DNA of 64,000 nt, from positions 62,001 to 126,000 of the forward strand of contig NZ_BKZV01000009.1 in assembly GCF_008974285.1 (NCBI RefSeq). The letters run 5' to 3'. The translations under genes were made by a program, and so were the position numbers. Shown here in pieces: positions 8,877-16,100 of the stretch. The notes beneath the pieces are model-generated. The model saw only the letters and a program-made list of their open reading frames with translations, was not told the origin of the DNA and searched no databases. Positions within the stretch are counted from its first letter, which is position 1. Each line of letters begins with the position of its first letter. Origin of the DNA: Thermogemmatispora aurantia (lineage in GTDB: Bacteria > Chloroflexota > Ktedonobacteria > Ktedonobacterales > Ktedonobacteraceae).

Positions 8877-9296
8877 ATGGCGATCGATCCAAGCCTGATC
8901 GGCAAAACCTCGGCTCCCCAGACCTTCGCAGTGACCGAGGAAGCGGTGCGACGCTTTATGGAAGCGACCGGCGATCCAGCGTTGGAGCGCCAGACGCCGC
9001 TCGTCTATGCCCCTCCAACCTTCCCGACAACGTTCCGGGTCCGCCCTCCAGAGCTGCAGATCGATCCCTCGCAGATGCAGCTGCTGCATGGCGAGCAGAG
9101 CTATAGCTATCAGCGACGTCTGCGCATTGGGGAGCAGGTGACCTGCGTGGCCCGCGTGGCCGATGTGCGTGAGCGCAGTGGGCGCTCCGGCCCCATGACC
9201 TTTGTGATTCTGGAGACCGAAGGGCGCGATGCTAACGGCCAGCTGCTCTTTACGGCACAAGGTACCTTGATTGTGCGTACGAAAAAGCACGGCTAA
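8877..9296 (+). CDS. MaoC-type FAS1-like dehydratase domain protein
   Basis: A 139-aa single hotdog-fold protein matching the N-terminal MaoC dehydratase (FAS1-like) family. It opens with LIGKTSAPQTFAVTEEAVRRF, continues through VYAPPTFPTTF and a central helix region around LLHGEQSYSYQRRLRIGEQVT, and ends in strands MTFVILET and AQGTLIVR. Proteins of this type form heterodimers with a second MaoC subunit to hydrate or dehydrate 3-hydroxyacyl thioesters, as in HadAB of mycobacteria or 3-hydroxypropionate pathways. No partner subunit lies next to it. The ATG at 8877 has AAGGAG 10 bases upstream. The tRNA promoter begins only 3 bases after its stop codon. Confidence 0.75.
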   Translation: MAIDPSLIGKTSAPQTFAVTEEAVRRFMEATGDPALERQTPLVYAPPTFPTTFRVRPPELQIDPSQMQLLHGEQSYSYQRRLRIGEQVTCVARVADVRERSGRSGPMTFVILETEGRDANGQLLFTAQGTLIVRTKKHG

Positions 9297-9299
9297 CCG

Positions 9300-9328
9300 T
9301 TGACAAATCTCAGGGGTCAGTATACAAT
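9300..9328 (+). promoter_or_regulatory. Near-consensus promoter of the tRNA cluster
   Basis: TTGACA at 9300-9305 and TACAAT at 9323-9328 are separated by exactly 17 bases. Transcription would start near 9335, some 17 bases before the first tRNA-Leu. This is among the strongest sigma-70-type promoters in the window. Confidence 0.8.
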
Positions 9329-9351
9329 ACAATGCGGAATCTATGAGAGAT

Positions 9352-9433
9352 GCCCTCGTGGCGGAATGGTATACGCAGCAGGTTGAGGGCCTGTGCCCGT
9401 AAGGGCGTGGTGGTTCGAGTCCACTCGAGGGCA
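9352..9433 (+). tRNA. tRNA-Leu (anticodon GAG), copy 1
   Basis: An 82-base cloverleaf with a 7-bp acceptor stem GCCCTCG/CGAGGGC. The anticodon stem GCAGG/CCTGT has loop TTGAGGG, giving anticodon GAG (reads CUC/CUU). The long class II variable arm GCCC-GTAA-GGGC is typical of leucine tRNA, and the T-loop is TTCGAGT. The discriminator is A; the following bases are CC then C, so the terminal CCA is not encoded. Confidence 0.95.
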
Positions 9434-9573
9434 CCCTCATGAGCGCTGCTCATATCCGCCTGGCGAGCGGCACAAGATTGAGCGGCGCCGCTCGCCAGCG
9501 GATGCTGAGTTTCCTTCTCTCCTTTTCTCTTCTTTCTTGCTTGCTCGACTGCTGAAAAAGCAGGCATAACGAT

Positions 9574-9655
9574 GCCCTCGTGGCGGAATGGTATACGCAG
9601 CAGGTTGAGGGCCTGTGCCCGTAAGGGCGTGGTGGTTCGAGTCCACTCGAGGGCA
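9574..9655 (+). tRNA. tRNA-Leu (anticodon GAG), copy 2
   Basis: Identical over its full 82 bases to the copy at 9352-9433, including two bases upstream (AT) and two downstream (CC). The 140-base spacer between the copies is unrelated low-complexity sequence, with a small CTGC/GCAG hairpin just upstream of this copy. CCA is not encoded. Confidence 0.95.
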
Positions 9656-9744
9656 CCGCAATGATGGTGGTCGGAAGAGGCGGCGAGACTGGTCCGCCTC
9701 TTCCGCCTTCCTTGTCGGCTCAGCTCGGTAGAGACGAGCCTCAT

Positions 9745-9818
9745 GGGCGACTAGCTCAGTTGGGTAGAGCGGCTGCTTTACACGCAGTAGGTCAGGGGTT
9801 CGAGTCCCTTGTCGCCCA
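9745..9818 (+). tRNA. tRNA-Val (anticodon UAC)
   Basis: A 74-base cloverleaf. Acceptor stem GGGCGAC/GTCGCCC, D-arm GCTC..GAGC, anticodon stem GCTGC/GCAGT with loop TTTACAC (anticodon TAC, valine), T-arm AGGGG/CCCTT with loop TTCGAGT, discriminator A. CCA is not encoded. It lies 89 bases after the second tRNA-Leu and is probably in the same transcript. Confidence 0.95.
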
Positions 9819-10351
9819 CTCCCCTTGTTCTCCTTTCAGTCTTCCCCTTCAGGCTGCTATCGTCTGGCTGGCCTTGCCTCTTGTCTTCAGCTTGCACCTG
9901 AGCCTGACGCGCCTGTTGCTTGCTGCGCCTGATCCCAGTGGTCGCTCTCTACCCGCTTCAGCGAACAAGCAGCCTGGGCTGCTCAGCCTGCAGCTCTCCA
10001 GAGCGGCCCTGCTCGCCGGGCGCGAGGAGCTGTTAGCGTGCTACATTGTCAGGTGAGCAAGCGGACGCTATCATTCATCATAGCAGCGCAAGCGAGCGAA
10101 GCCGCGTCCGTGACTGTTCTGTCAGCAGTATGGGGTGTCAGCCGGTCTTTCCGTCCAGTATCGTGCACTTTCGTCTCGTGTGGGGGGAGCTTTTCCCTCC
10201 GCTCGCCGGGATCTGGCGTGGCGTTCTTTCTTTTCTGTCTATCCAGCGGGGCGGTGCGATCGAACTCAGGCGAGCCGGAGAGCTGGCTGATAGCTTCCGC
10301 TGACGGAGAGAAGCAACTGAGCAAGGTTGCTCAAGACAAAGGAGGCGAAAC
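9819..10351. other. Intergenic region with small hairpins before the ThDP gene
   Basis: No gene is supported in these 533 bases; short ORFs have low-complexity translations. Just upstream of the next gene are two overlapping, mutually exclusive hairpins: AGCAAC (10312-10317) with GTTGCT (10326-10331), and GAGCAA (10319-10324) with TTGCTC (10327-10332). They end a few bases before the AAAGGAGG ribosome binding site. Confidence 0.4.
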
Positions 10352-12001
10352 GTGAGTATCACGCATGGTGGCTGGCTGGTTGCCAGGATTCTCAAGCGCG
10401 AGGGCGTTGAAGTAGTCTTCACGCTGAGTGGGGGGCATATCGCGGCCATCTACGATGGCTGTGTCCGTGAAGGCATTCGCGTCGTCGATACCCGTCACGA
10501 GCAAGCGGCAGTCCATGCTGCCGAGGGCTGGGCCAAGTGCACGCGTCGGCCAGGAGTAGCCTTATTAACTGCCGGTCCTGGGGTCACCGATGGAGTGACC
10601 GGTGTGGCCAATGCCTATCTGGCGGGCAGCCCTGTGCTGGTCATCGGCGGAGCGGCGCCGCTGAGCCTGTGGGATCGCGGTGCCTTGCAAGAGATGAACC
10701 AGATTGACCTGCTACGTCCCATTACCAAATGGGCGCGCACCGTTCATGAAACCGGTCGCATTGCGGAGTATGTGGCCGCCGCCTTTCGCCAGATGCTCAA
10801 CGGCAAGCCTGGCCCGGTCTTTCTAGAGATCCCAATGGATGTGCTCAACAACCTGGCCGACACTGACAATGTGACAGACCCCGGCGAGCCAAGCAGTTAC
10901 CGCCCGGCTGGTCCCGTGCAGCCTACACCGGACCAGGTGGAGAGAGCTGCTGCTCTCCTGGAGCAGGCTGAGCGCCCGGTCATCATGGCCGGGAGCGCCG
11001 TCTGGTGGTGCGATGGGGCCGAAGCCTTGCGTGAGCTGGCCGAACGCATTCAGGCCCCGGTCTATCTCAATGGGGCCGGACGGGGATGCCTGCCGCCCAC
11101 TCACCCGCTCTTCTTCAGCGCCTCGCGACGCAAGGCTCTGGAGGGCGCCGACACTATTCTCGCCATTGGGACGCGTATGGACTTCCGCCTCAATCATGGA
11201 CGACCGCCGCTCATCCCTGTCGAGGCGCGCTTGATCTGGTTCGACCTCGCGGGTGAGGATATCGGGGTCAATCGCGGGGCCGAGGTGGGGCTGGTGGGCG
11301 ATGTCGGCATAGCCATGCGTCAGGTGGCGGCGGCCAGCAAGCCATACAATGGTGAGCGCGCCTGGCTGCGCTTCATTCGCGAAGAGGAAGCCCGAGCCTG
11401 GGAACGCGACGCGGCGGCCCTCAACTCCGACGCGGTACCCATTCATCCAATGCGCCTCTGTAAGGAGATCCGCGACTTCATCGACGAAGAGACCACGGTC
11501 ATCGGCGATGGAGGCGACATCGTCAGCTATGGCGGGCGAGTGATCAATGTCTATCGCCCTGGCTATTGGCTGGATGCCGGCCCAATGGGCACGCTCGGCA
11601 CCGGCACCGGCTTCGCTATGGCGGCTCAGCTGGCGCGCCCAGGCAAGCGCGTGCTGATCCTGCATGGAGACGGGGCTTTCGGTTTGAATGGCATGGAGTT
11701 CGAGAGCATGGTGCGCCACAAGCTGCCTGTGGTTTCAGTGATTGGCAACGATGGGGCCTGGGGCCAGATCAAACATCCCCAGAAAGCGCTGATTGGCCAC
11801 GCCACAGCGGCGGAGCTGGCACCGGGTATCCGCTACGATAAGATGGTGGAGGCGTTGGGCGGCTACGGCGAGCTGGTGGAGCGTCCCGAGGAGATCCGCC
11901 CGGCCTTAGAGCGGGCTTTCGCCTCGGGCTTGCCGGCCTGCATCAATGTGCTGATTGACCCCGATAAGCCCTACAGCCGTTCAACCAATGTCGCGGTCTA
12001 A
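10352..12001 (+). CDS. ThDP-dependent enzyme, acetolactate synthase / 2-hydroxyacyl-CoA lyase family
   Basis: A 549-aa enzyme with the three-domain layout of the IlvB/HACL family. The N-terminal pyrimidine-binding domain has the catalytic Glu in DTRHEQAAVHAAEG and the conserved LTAGPGVTDGVTGVANA. The central domain follows (about 190-330). The C-terminal pyrophosphate-binding domain carries GDGAFGLNGMEFE and then NDGAWGQI for metal and diphosphate binding. VFTLSGGHIAAIYD at the start is closer to ILVBL/2-hydroxyacyl-CoA lyase proteins than to biosynthetic acetolactate synthases. No IlvN regulatory subunit gene is adjacent. It starts with GTG at 10352 behind AAAGGAGG. The reaction could be acyl-CoA lyase, oxalyl-CoA decarboxylase-like or carboligase activity; the sequence does not decide. 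Confidence 0.85.
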   Translation: MSITHGGWLVARILKREGVEVVFTLSGGHIAAIYDGCVREGIRVVDTRHEQAAVHAAEGWAKCTRRPGVALLTAGPGVTDGVTGVANAYLAGSPVLVIGGAAPLSLWDRGALQEMNQIDLLRPITKWARTVHETGRIAEYVAAAFRQMLNGKPGPVFLEIPMDVLNNLADTDNVTDPGEPSSYRPAGPVQPTPDQVERAAALLEQAERPVIMAGSAVWWCDGAEALRELAERIQAPVYLNGAGRGCLPPTHPLFFSASRRKALEGADTILAIGTRMDFRLNHGRPPLIPVEARLIWFDLAGEDIGVNRGAEVGLVGDVGIAMRQVAAASKPYNGERAWLRFIREEEARAWERDAAALNSDAVPIHPMRLCKEIRDFIDEETTVIGDGGDIVSYGGRVINVYRPGYWLDAGPMGTLGTGTGFAMAAQLARPGKRVLILHGDGAFGLNGMEFESMVRHKLPVVSVIGNDGAWGQIKHPQKALIGHATAAELAPGIRYDKMVEALGGYGELVERPEEIRPALERAFASGLPACINVLIDPDKPYSRSTNVAV

Positions 12002-12542
12002 CCTGCCTCGCCTCTCTCTGGCCTACGCTGTGCTGGTGGCGCTGTGGCGCTGACCAGCGGCGGAAGCGCTGGCGCTAACTCAAAGGCTGGCGACAAGATC
12101 AGTAAGAGAAAGCAGCGGCGGAGACAATGCCAGTCAGACTCTCACTGAACCGGCGTGTCTCCGTCGCTCTGCCTCGTGCATGTTGAGGAGGCGGACAGGC
12201 GGGCGCAGCCCAGGCCGTGGCTGGTGGCGACCCCTTTGCTCCCCCTTCAAGTCGGGGAAGGACCAGCCTGCCAGGCGGGCGCGCCTCGCCTGTAAAAGAT
12301 ACTCCTCTTGTTGTGAGCGCTCTGTTTGGGAGACGGACGAATCCTAATCCTTGCTTCTCTCGGACTGGCCTCTACCTCTTTTTCTTTTTCTCTCCGGCTT
12401 AGCAGACCGCCTTGCGCTGCAACGCGGGCGGCTAGCTACGCGAGCCGGCGGTAGGGCCTCCAGGTCCTCTCTTATGCCTATCTCTATGCAGCCTATCTCT
12501 GTGCTGCCTGTCGAGCTGAGTTAGGCGTCGGCCTGGACCCGA
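12002..12542. other. Convergent intergenic region
   Basis: A 541-base gap between the ThDP gene (plus) and the LysM gene (minus). It contains the hairpin listed separately at 12114-12168 and a two-copy 15-base direct repeat, GCCTATCTCTATGC at 12476-12489 and GCCTATCTCTGTGC at 12491-12504. I see no gene. Confidence 0.5.
12114..12168 (+). terminator. Hairpin downstream of the ThDP gene
   Basis: AGCGGCGGAGACA (12114-12126) pairs with TGTCTCCGTCGCT (12156-12168): 13-bp arms with a single mismatch and a 29-base loop that holds a further CAGT/ACTG pair. No clear U-tract follows, so it may be an mRNA 3'-end stabiliser or a factor-dependent terminator. Confidence 0.45.
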
Positions 12543-13193
12543 TTAGGGCTGGCAGGACCATTCACGCCAGGTGAACCCGTCACGCGCGAAGACCTCGTAA
12601 GCAGCGCGGATGTTAGCCGCCGCGTTGTAGGGCGAATAGGCCGCCTGCGAGGTAGTGGCCCAGGTACTCGGCAGGAACTGGAAGAGACCCGCCGCTCCAG
12701 ATGAGCTGTTGGTGGCATACGGGTTCAAGCTCGACTCACACTGGGCAACGCTTAGCGCCTGCGCTCCATAGGAGCCGAAGACCTGGTAGATCATCTGCGG
12801 GATCGAGCCGCTGACACTCTGCGAGGCGGTCGAGGCCTGGCTGCTCTGAGTGACCTGGCTCTGGACGCTCACCGAGGTCGCGTTGCTGCTCCCCTGTCCA
12901 GGAATGCATACTTGCTGACCCGGGAAGATCAGGTTCGGGTTGGGAATGTGGTTATAGGAAGCAAGTGTCTGCCAGCTGGTTCCGTAACGCAGGGCGATCC
13001 CACTCAAAGTGTCGCCTGAGACAACAGTGTAGCAGCCGCTGGCTGCCTGGGCGTGCGCCCCCTGGCTGCTCAGAGTGAACAGGGCACCAGCCAGCGCCAG
13101 GGCCAGCATGAGGCTGGCGGCAAACTTCTTGAAGAGACGACCTCCATTGTTCTGCTGTTCGCACTTACGAATGTCCGTATGTAGTAACTGCAT
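12543..13193 (-). CDS. Secreted LysM-domain transglycosylase-like protein
   Basis: A 216-aa exported cell-wall protein. The N-terminal signal peptide has a basic start, hydrophobic core [14 protein letters not shown] and a probable cleavage after AHA. A LysM peptidoglycan-binding domain follows ([17 protein letters not shown] to [10 protein letters not shown]), then a Ser/Gln/Thr-rich linker of about 35 residues. The C-terminal lysozyme-like domain has [22 protein letters not shown], the catalytic-Glu motif of SLT/RPF-type transglycosylases (Glu in CESSLNP), and ends FTWREWSCQ. It probably cleaves glycan strands during growth. The ATG at 13193 is preceded by AAGGGG; the longer in-frame start would add 12 residues. 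Confidence 0.85.
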   Translation of the reverse strand: MQLLHTDIRKCEQQNNGGRLFKKFAASLMLALALAGALFTLSSQGAHAQAASGCYTVVSGDTLSGIALRYGTSWQTLASYNHIPNPNLIFPGQQVCIPGQGSSNATSVSVQSQVTQSSQASTASQSVSGSIPQMIYQVFGSYGAQALSVAQCESSLNPYATNSSSGAAGLFQFLPSTWATTSQAAYSPYNAAANIRAAYEVFARDGFTWREWSCQP

Positions 13194-13642
13194 GTAACCC
13201 CTTCTGACTAAACCTACAAGTCTCCCCAAACAGCGGCCTCCGACAGGCCAGATAGCTGTTGTGACCGACCAGACTCGTGTTGCTCTCCATCAGGGCGAGC
13301 AGACGAAGCAGGCCAGCCCGGCAACCCGCCGGAAGCTCTGGCGTTCCCGCAGGTCACAAAGATGCTCCCTTTGGGAAGCAGCCGACCGATGTGGGAACAC
13401 GCATATGATAGCATGAGCTAAATTGGGACATGCAAATACAATTTGAAACATAGCCAAAACTGGCTATTGTAGTGTTAAAGCAAGCATGCGGAAGAATGAT
13501 GGGGAGACTATAGATGATGGGCCGACTATTTATGCAGAAGCTAAGGAGCAGGAAAAACCTGGATTATCAACGAACGGGGAGGGGGGAGCGTTTCAGGCTC
13601 GCGGCTACTGGTACTGGGCTGGTGCTGCCGAGGCTGCTCAGA
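13194..13642. other. Intergenic region with an inverted repeat
   Basis: Upstream region of the LysM gene and downstream of the ModC-like gene. It is AT-rich around 13400-13520. A perfect inverted repeat lies at 13450-13467. The two short plus-strand ORFs here run into the antisense of the ATPase gene and look spurious. Confidence 0.4.
13450..13467. repeat. Perfect 7-bp inverted repeat
   Basis: ATAGCCA (13450-13456), loop AAAC, TGGCTAT (13461-13467). It lies about 260 bases upstream of the LysM gene start, in an AT-rich segment. It could be a regulator site; no U-tract follows on either strand, so a terminator is less likely. Confidence 0.4.
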
Positions 13643-14812
13643 TCACAAATAAGCGCGGGCCTCGGTCGCTTTGAAGCCGGCGTAGATCTGGCTGCCCTCC
13701 TGCAGCTCCAGGCGCTGGAGCGACTCTTCTGTGATCTCAGCGGTGAGAGGAGGGAGAGTGGGATCGATCTCGATGCTCACGCGCACGCGTCCATCGTGAG
13801 TCGGGCTATGGCCGGCGCTCAACGGCAAGATCTGCACAATTTCGCCGGAGAAGATGTTGCGGGCTGAGCCTTCGGGTGGCGTGCGATAGAGCGTAATGCT
13901 GCGGGGGTCAATCACCACGCACGCCTCCTGGGCATCGCTGGCGCGCGCTATCTCACCCTCGTCCAGAACGGCGCTCACCAGCAGGGGGCGGCTGCCGCTG
14001 TTGATGGCCAGGGTACAGAGGGAGCTGGCCTCCCGAGCCACCAGGTGCCCGCGCAGGAAATTCAGTCCCACCAGCTCAGCGATGTAAGCCGAGCGCGGAC
14101 GCTCCAACAGCTCGCGTCGGCTGCCTTGCTGGATGACCTGGCCGTTGTCAAGGACCAGGATCTGGTCGCCGAAGAGCAGGGCCTCCAGGTGGTTATGGGT
14201 CACAAAGATCGTCGTAATCCCGATCTCGCCCAGCAGACGGCGCAACTCCTGGCGCACCTCGCGCTGAGTCTGTACATCGAGGGCGGCCAGTGGTTCGTCG
14301 AGCAAGAGCAGGCGTGGCTGCAGCACGAGGGCGCGAGCCAGCGCAACCCGCTGTTGCTGTCCCCCCGAGAGCTGAGCTGGGCGGCGTGCGGCCAGGCCGC
14401 TGAGGCGCATCTGCTCGATGGCGGCCTCCGTGCGCCGGCGCACTTCCTGACCACGCAGGCCCTGGGCTCGCAGTCCGAAGGCGATGTTTTCAAAGACCGT
14501 CAGGTGCGGAAAGAGCAGGTAGTCCTGGAAGACGTAGCCAATAGGCCGCTCCTGGGGAGGGACAAAAATATCGCGCTCGCCATCGAAGTAGCAGACGCCG
14601 TCAAGGATCATCTGCCCACGTGCAGGACGCAGCAGGCCGGCCAGCAGGCGCAGAACCGTCGATTTGCCGGCCCCGCTCTCGCCGAGTAAGACAGTGGTGC
14701 GGCCAGCCTCCGCTTGCAAGGTGAGCTGCAGGTGAAAGTGGCTCGCCTGCTCTGATGATGAGCGCCGGCCTGGCTGGCCCGCGAGATCAGCCTCGAACGT
14801 AGCGGTCAACAT
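13643..14812 (-). CDS. ModC-like ABC transporter ATP-binding protein (orphan)
   Basis: A 389-aa ATPase. Walker A is GESGAGKST (about residues 44-52), the Q-loop is in IGYVFQDYLLFPHLTV, the ABC signature is LSGGQQQRVALARAL, Walker B is LLLLDEPLAALD and the switch His is in FVTHNHLEAL. The C-terminal part (about 240-389) fits TOBE/Mop-type regulatory domains of molybdate, sulfate or thiosulfate importers. The N-terminus, MLTATFEADL then FHLQLTLQAEAG, resembles ModC. No permease or binding-protein gene is adjacent, so it must serve a transporter encoded elsewhere or have lost its partners. An in-frame start at 14950 would add 46 non-conserved residues, so 14812 is preferred although its ribosome binding site is weak. 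Confidence 0.8.
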   Translation of the reverse strand: MLTATFEADLAGQPGRRSSSEQASHFHLQLTLQAEAGRTTVLLGESGAGKSTVLRLLAGLLRPARGQMILDGVCYFDGERDIFVPPQERPIGYVFQDYLLFPHLTVFENIAFGLRAQGLRGQEVRRRTEAAIEQMRLSGLAARRPAQLSGGQQQRVALARALVLQPRLLLLDEPLAALDVQTQREVRQELRRLLGEIGITTIFVTHNHLEALLFGDQILVLDNGQVIQQGSRRELLERPRSAYIAELVGLNFLRGHLVAREASSLCTLAINSGSRPLLVSAVLDEGEIARASDAQEACVVIDPRSITLYRTPPEGSARNIFSGEIVQILPLSAGHSPTHDGRVRVSIEIDPTLPPLTAEITEESLQRLELQEGSQIYAGFKATEARAYL

Positions 14813-15171
14813 ACCTGTAGGTAAGTATAGGCCAGGGTCTGCTGTTCTGCAAGCCTTCAGCTCCCTTGTTCTCGGCGGGCAGAGCAGCGAACGCGGGTGG
14901 GCGGAGTGGAAGGCCAGATCCTCTGGCAGGGAAGGTTTCAGGAGATGCATGTGGTGTGAGACACAATATTGACTTTCTTCTGGTTCAACGAAGAAAATCG
15001 ATAAGAATCGCCCTATTGTAATGAGAAGATGAGCCGATAATGAAAAGTAGAGAGAGGGAGCGTCCGAAGTGTCCAGTGTGCCGCTGCCACTTCTCTCCTC
15101 TCCTGAACCTGTGCCTCCCGCGTCTCTCGACCAGCCCGATCCGATCCCCCAGGACGCTCCCCTCGCTCTTC

Positions 15172-15201
15172 GCGGGAAGGGGCCAAACAGCCCCTTCCCG
15201 C
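15172..15201 (-). terminator. Strong hairpin downstream of the XRE gene
   Basis: GCGGGAAGGGGC (15172-15183), 6-base loop, GCCCCTTCCCGC (15190-15201): a perfect 12-bp GC-rich stem 26 bases after the XRE stop codon. On the plus strand it is followed by TTTGTT, on the minus strand by purines. By position it probably ends XRE transcription, and it could also work against plus-strand read-through. Confidence 0.6.
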
Positions 15202-15227
15202 TTTGTTATGGCTACCGAGAGAGACCG

Positions 15228-15503
15228 CTAGGGCCGGTGCCTGATGGGTTTGGGATAGCCAAGCTCTTCCGGCGTCACCTGGAGCACCCCGCAGACCAAC
15301 CGCAGGTGGGATTCTCGCGGGCATTGCTCTCCCCGTTCCCAGCGAGCGACGGTGCTGACATCCGGTGCTTTCCGGCTCTGACCACTTTCACTGGCAAACT
15401 TGTCCATCTGATCGACAAATTTCTCGCGTGTGAAACCACGCTCCTGACGCTTTTGCCGCAGTCTTTGGCCAAAGCGCTTCAGTACTTCTTCTGTATCTTT
15501 CAT
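15228..15503 (-). CDS. XRE-family helix-turn-helix regulator
   Basis: A 91-aa DNA-binding protein with one Cro/C1-type helix-turn-helix domain: FGQRLRQKRQERGFTREKF for the first helices, then VSTVARWERGEQCPRESHL, the usual recognition-helix pattern, and LVCGVLQVTPEELGY closing the domain. An insertion of about ten residues (KFASESGQSRKAP) lies between helix 2 and the recognition helix. No sensor or toxin domain is present. The ATG at 15503 has a perfect AAGGAGG upstream; that site lies inside a CCTCC-TTAT-GGAGG palindrome (15510-15523). It is divergent from the 36-codon ORF at 15574, and probably controls the intergenic region between them. Confidence 0.85.
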   Translation of the reverse strand: MKDTEEVLKRFGQRLRQKRQERGFTREKFVDQMDKFASESGQSRKAPDVSTVARWERGEQCPRESHLRLVCGVLQVTPEELGYPKPIRHRP

Positions 15504-15573
15504 GTTTTTCCTCCTTATGGAGGTAAAAATTACAAATGCCAATATTAAAATAAAAATGAATACAGGAGGTGGG

Positions 15574-15684
15574 ATGACTAAAACATATGTTCCAGTCTGG
15601 CATGATGTTCATCATCCTGATGACAATGCTGTTCACATTGTGGATACCAAATTGTCACATGAAAACGACAACTTGGTATCGTGA
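15574..15684 (+). CDS. Candidate 36-aa His/Asp-rich small protein
   Basis: A 36-codon ORF with ATG at 15574 preceded by ACAGGAGGTGGG, an excellent ribosome binding site in a stretch far richer in A+T than its surroundings. The peptide is polar, rich in His and Asp (WHDVHHPDDNAVH), with no signal peptide or membrane segment and no family that I recognise. It is divergent from the XRE regulator. A 14-bp inverted repeat overlaps its 3' half (15643-15680), so the ORF may be coincidental to a DNA or RNA element. An in-frame ATG at 15517 lacks a ribosome binding site. Codons are too few for a coding-bias test by eye. Confidence 0.35.
   Translation: MTKTYVPVWHDVHHPDDNAVHIVDTKLSHENDNLVS
15643..15680. 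repeat. 14-bp inverted repeat next to the XRE gene
   Basis: GATACCAAATTGTC (15643-15656) and GACAACTTGGTATC (15667-15680) form arms with one mismatch around a 10-base spacer. A smaller palindrome, ATGATG-TT-CATCAT, lies at 15602-15615. Possible roles are a binding site for the neighbouring XRE protein, an RNA hairpin, or the end of a lost mobile element. Confidence 0.6.
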
Positions 15685-16100
15685 TGGGGGAATCCTATAG
15701 CAGACGGAGGGTTTTTTACAGTGCGTTTTAGCGCGGCAGTTCGATGATGAACCAAAGGGCGAGCAGCGATCTTTTTATTAGTGTAGTCACGGCTCTACTG
15801 TTCTGGCTTCAGTGGCTCACTGAGTGAGTGTTTCTCAACTTATTATGGAGGGCTATTTTGGCTGTAATTCGGTAGGGGGGGTGAGATTGGGAGAAAGGTA
15901 CCGGGTAAGAGAGACAGAAGAGAGGGGGAGCGAGGAGGAGCAGCCAGCGGGGCAGCTGACCAGAGGAGGCCGGCGGTGGTTTCGGTTTCACGGAGCTTCA
16001 CATGGCTCATATGAGCTATCTCACAGCTGTTCTTGTCGAGCCATGTTATGCTAATCCTGCAGCGGGGACGAGCGCAGTCCCTTACACGAGGAGAAAGCCC
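15685..16100. other. AT-rich then purine-rich intergenic region
   Basis: No gene is supported. It includes a T6 run at 15711-15716, a purine-rich block (15895-15970) and a perfect palindrome GCTCATATGAGC at 16005-16016. A TATGCT at 16047-16052 could be a -10 box for the lipoprotein gene, but no -35 at proper spacing is seen. Confidence 0.4.

Noticed and set aside
9310-9744. Minus-strand ORFs across the tRNA-Leu genes (translations containing ALEWTRTTTPLRAQALNLL)
   Set aside because: They are antisense of the tRNA genes; the repeated peptide comes from the duplicated tRNA, a known source of spurious protein annotations.
10038-10355. T-box or riboswitch leader for the ThDP gene
   Set aside because: No TGGTACCGCG-like T-box bulge or other known riboswitch core could be found, only small hairpins.
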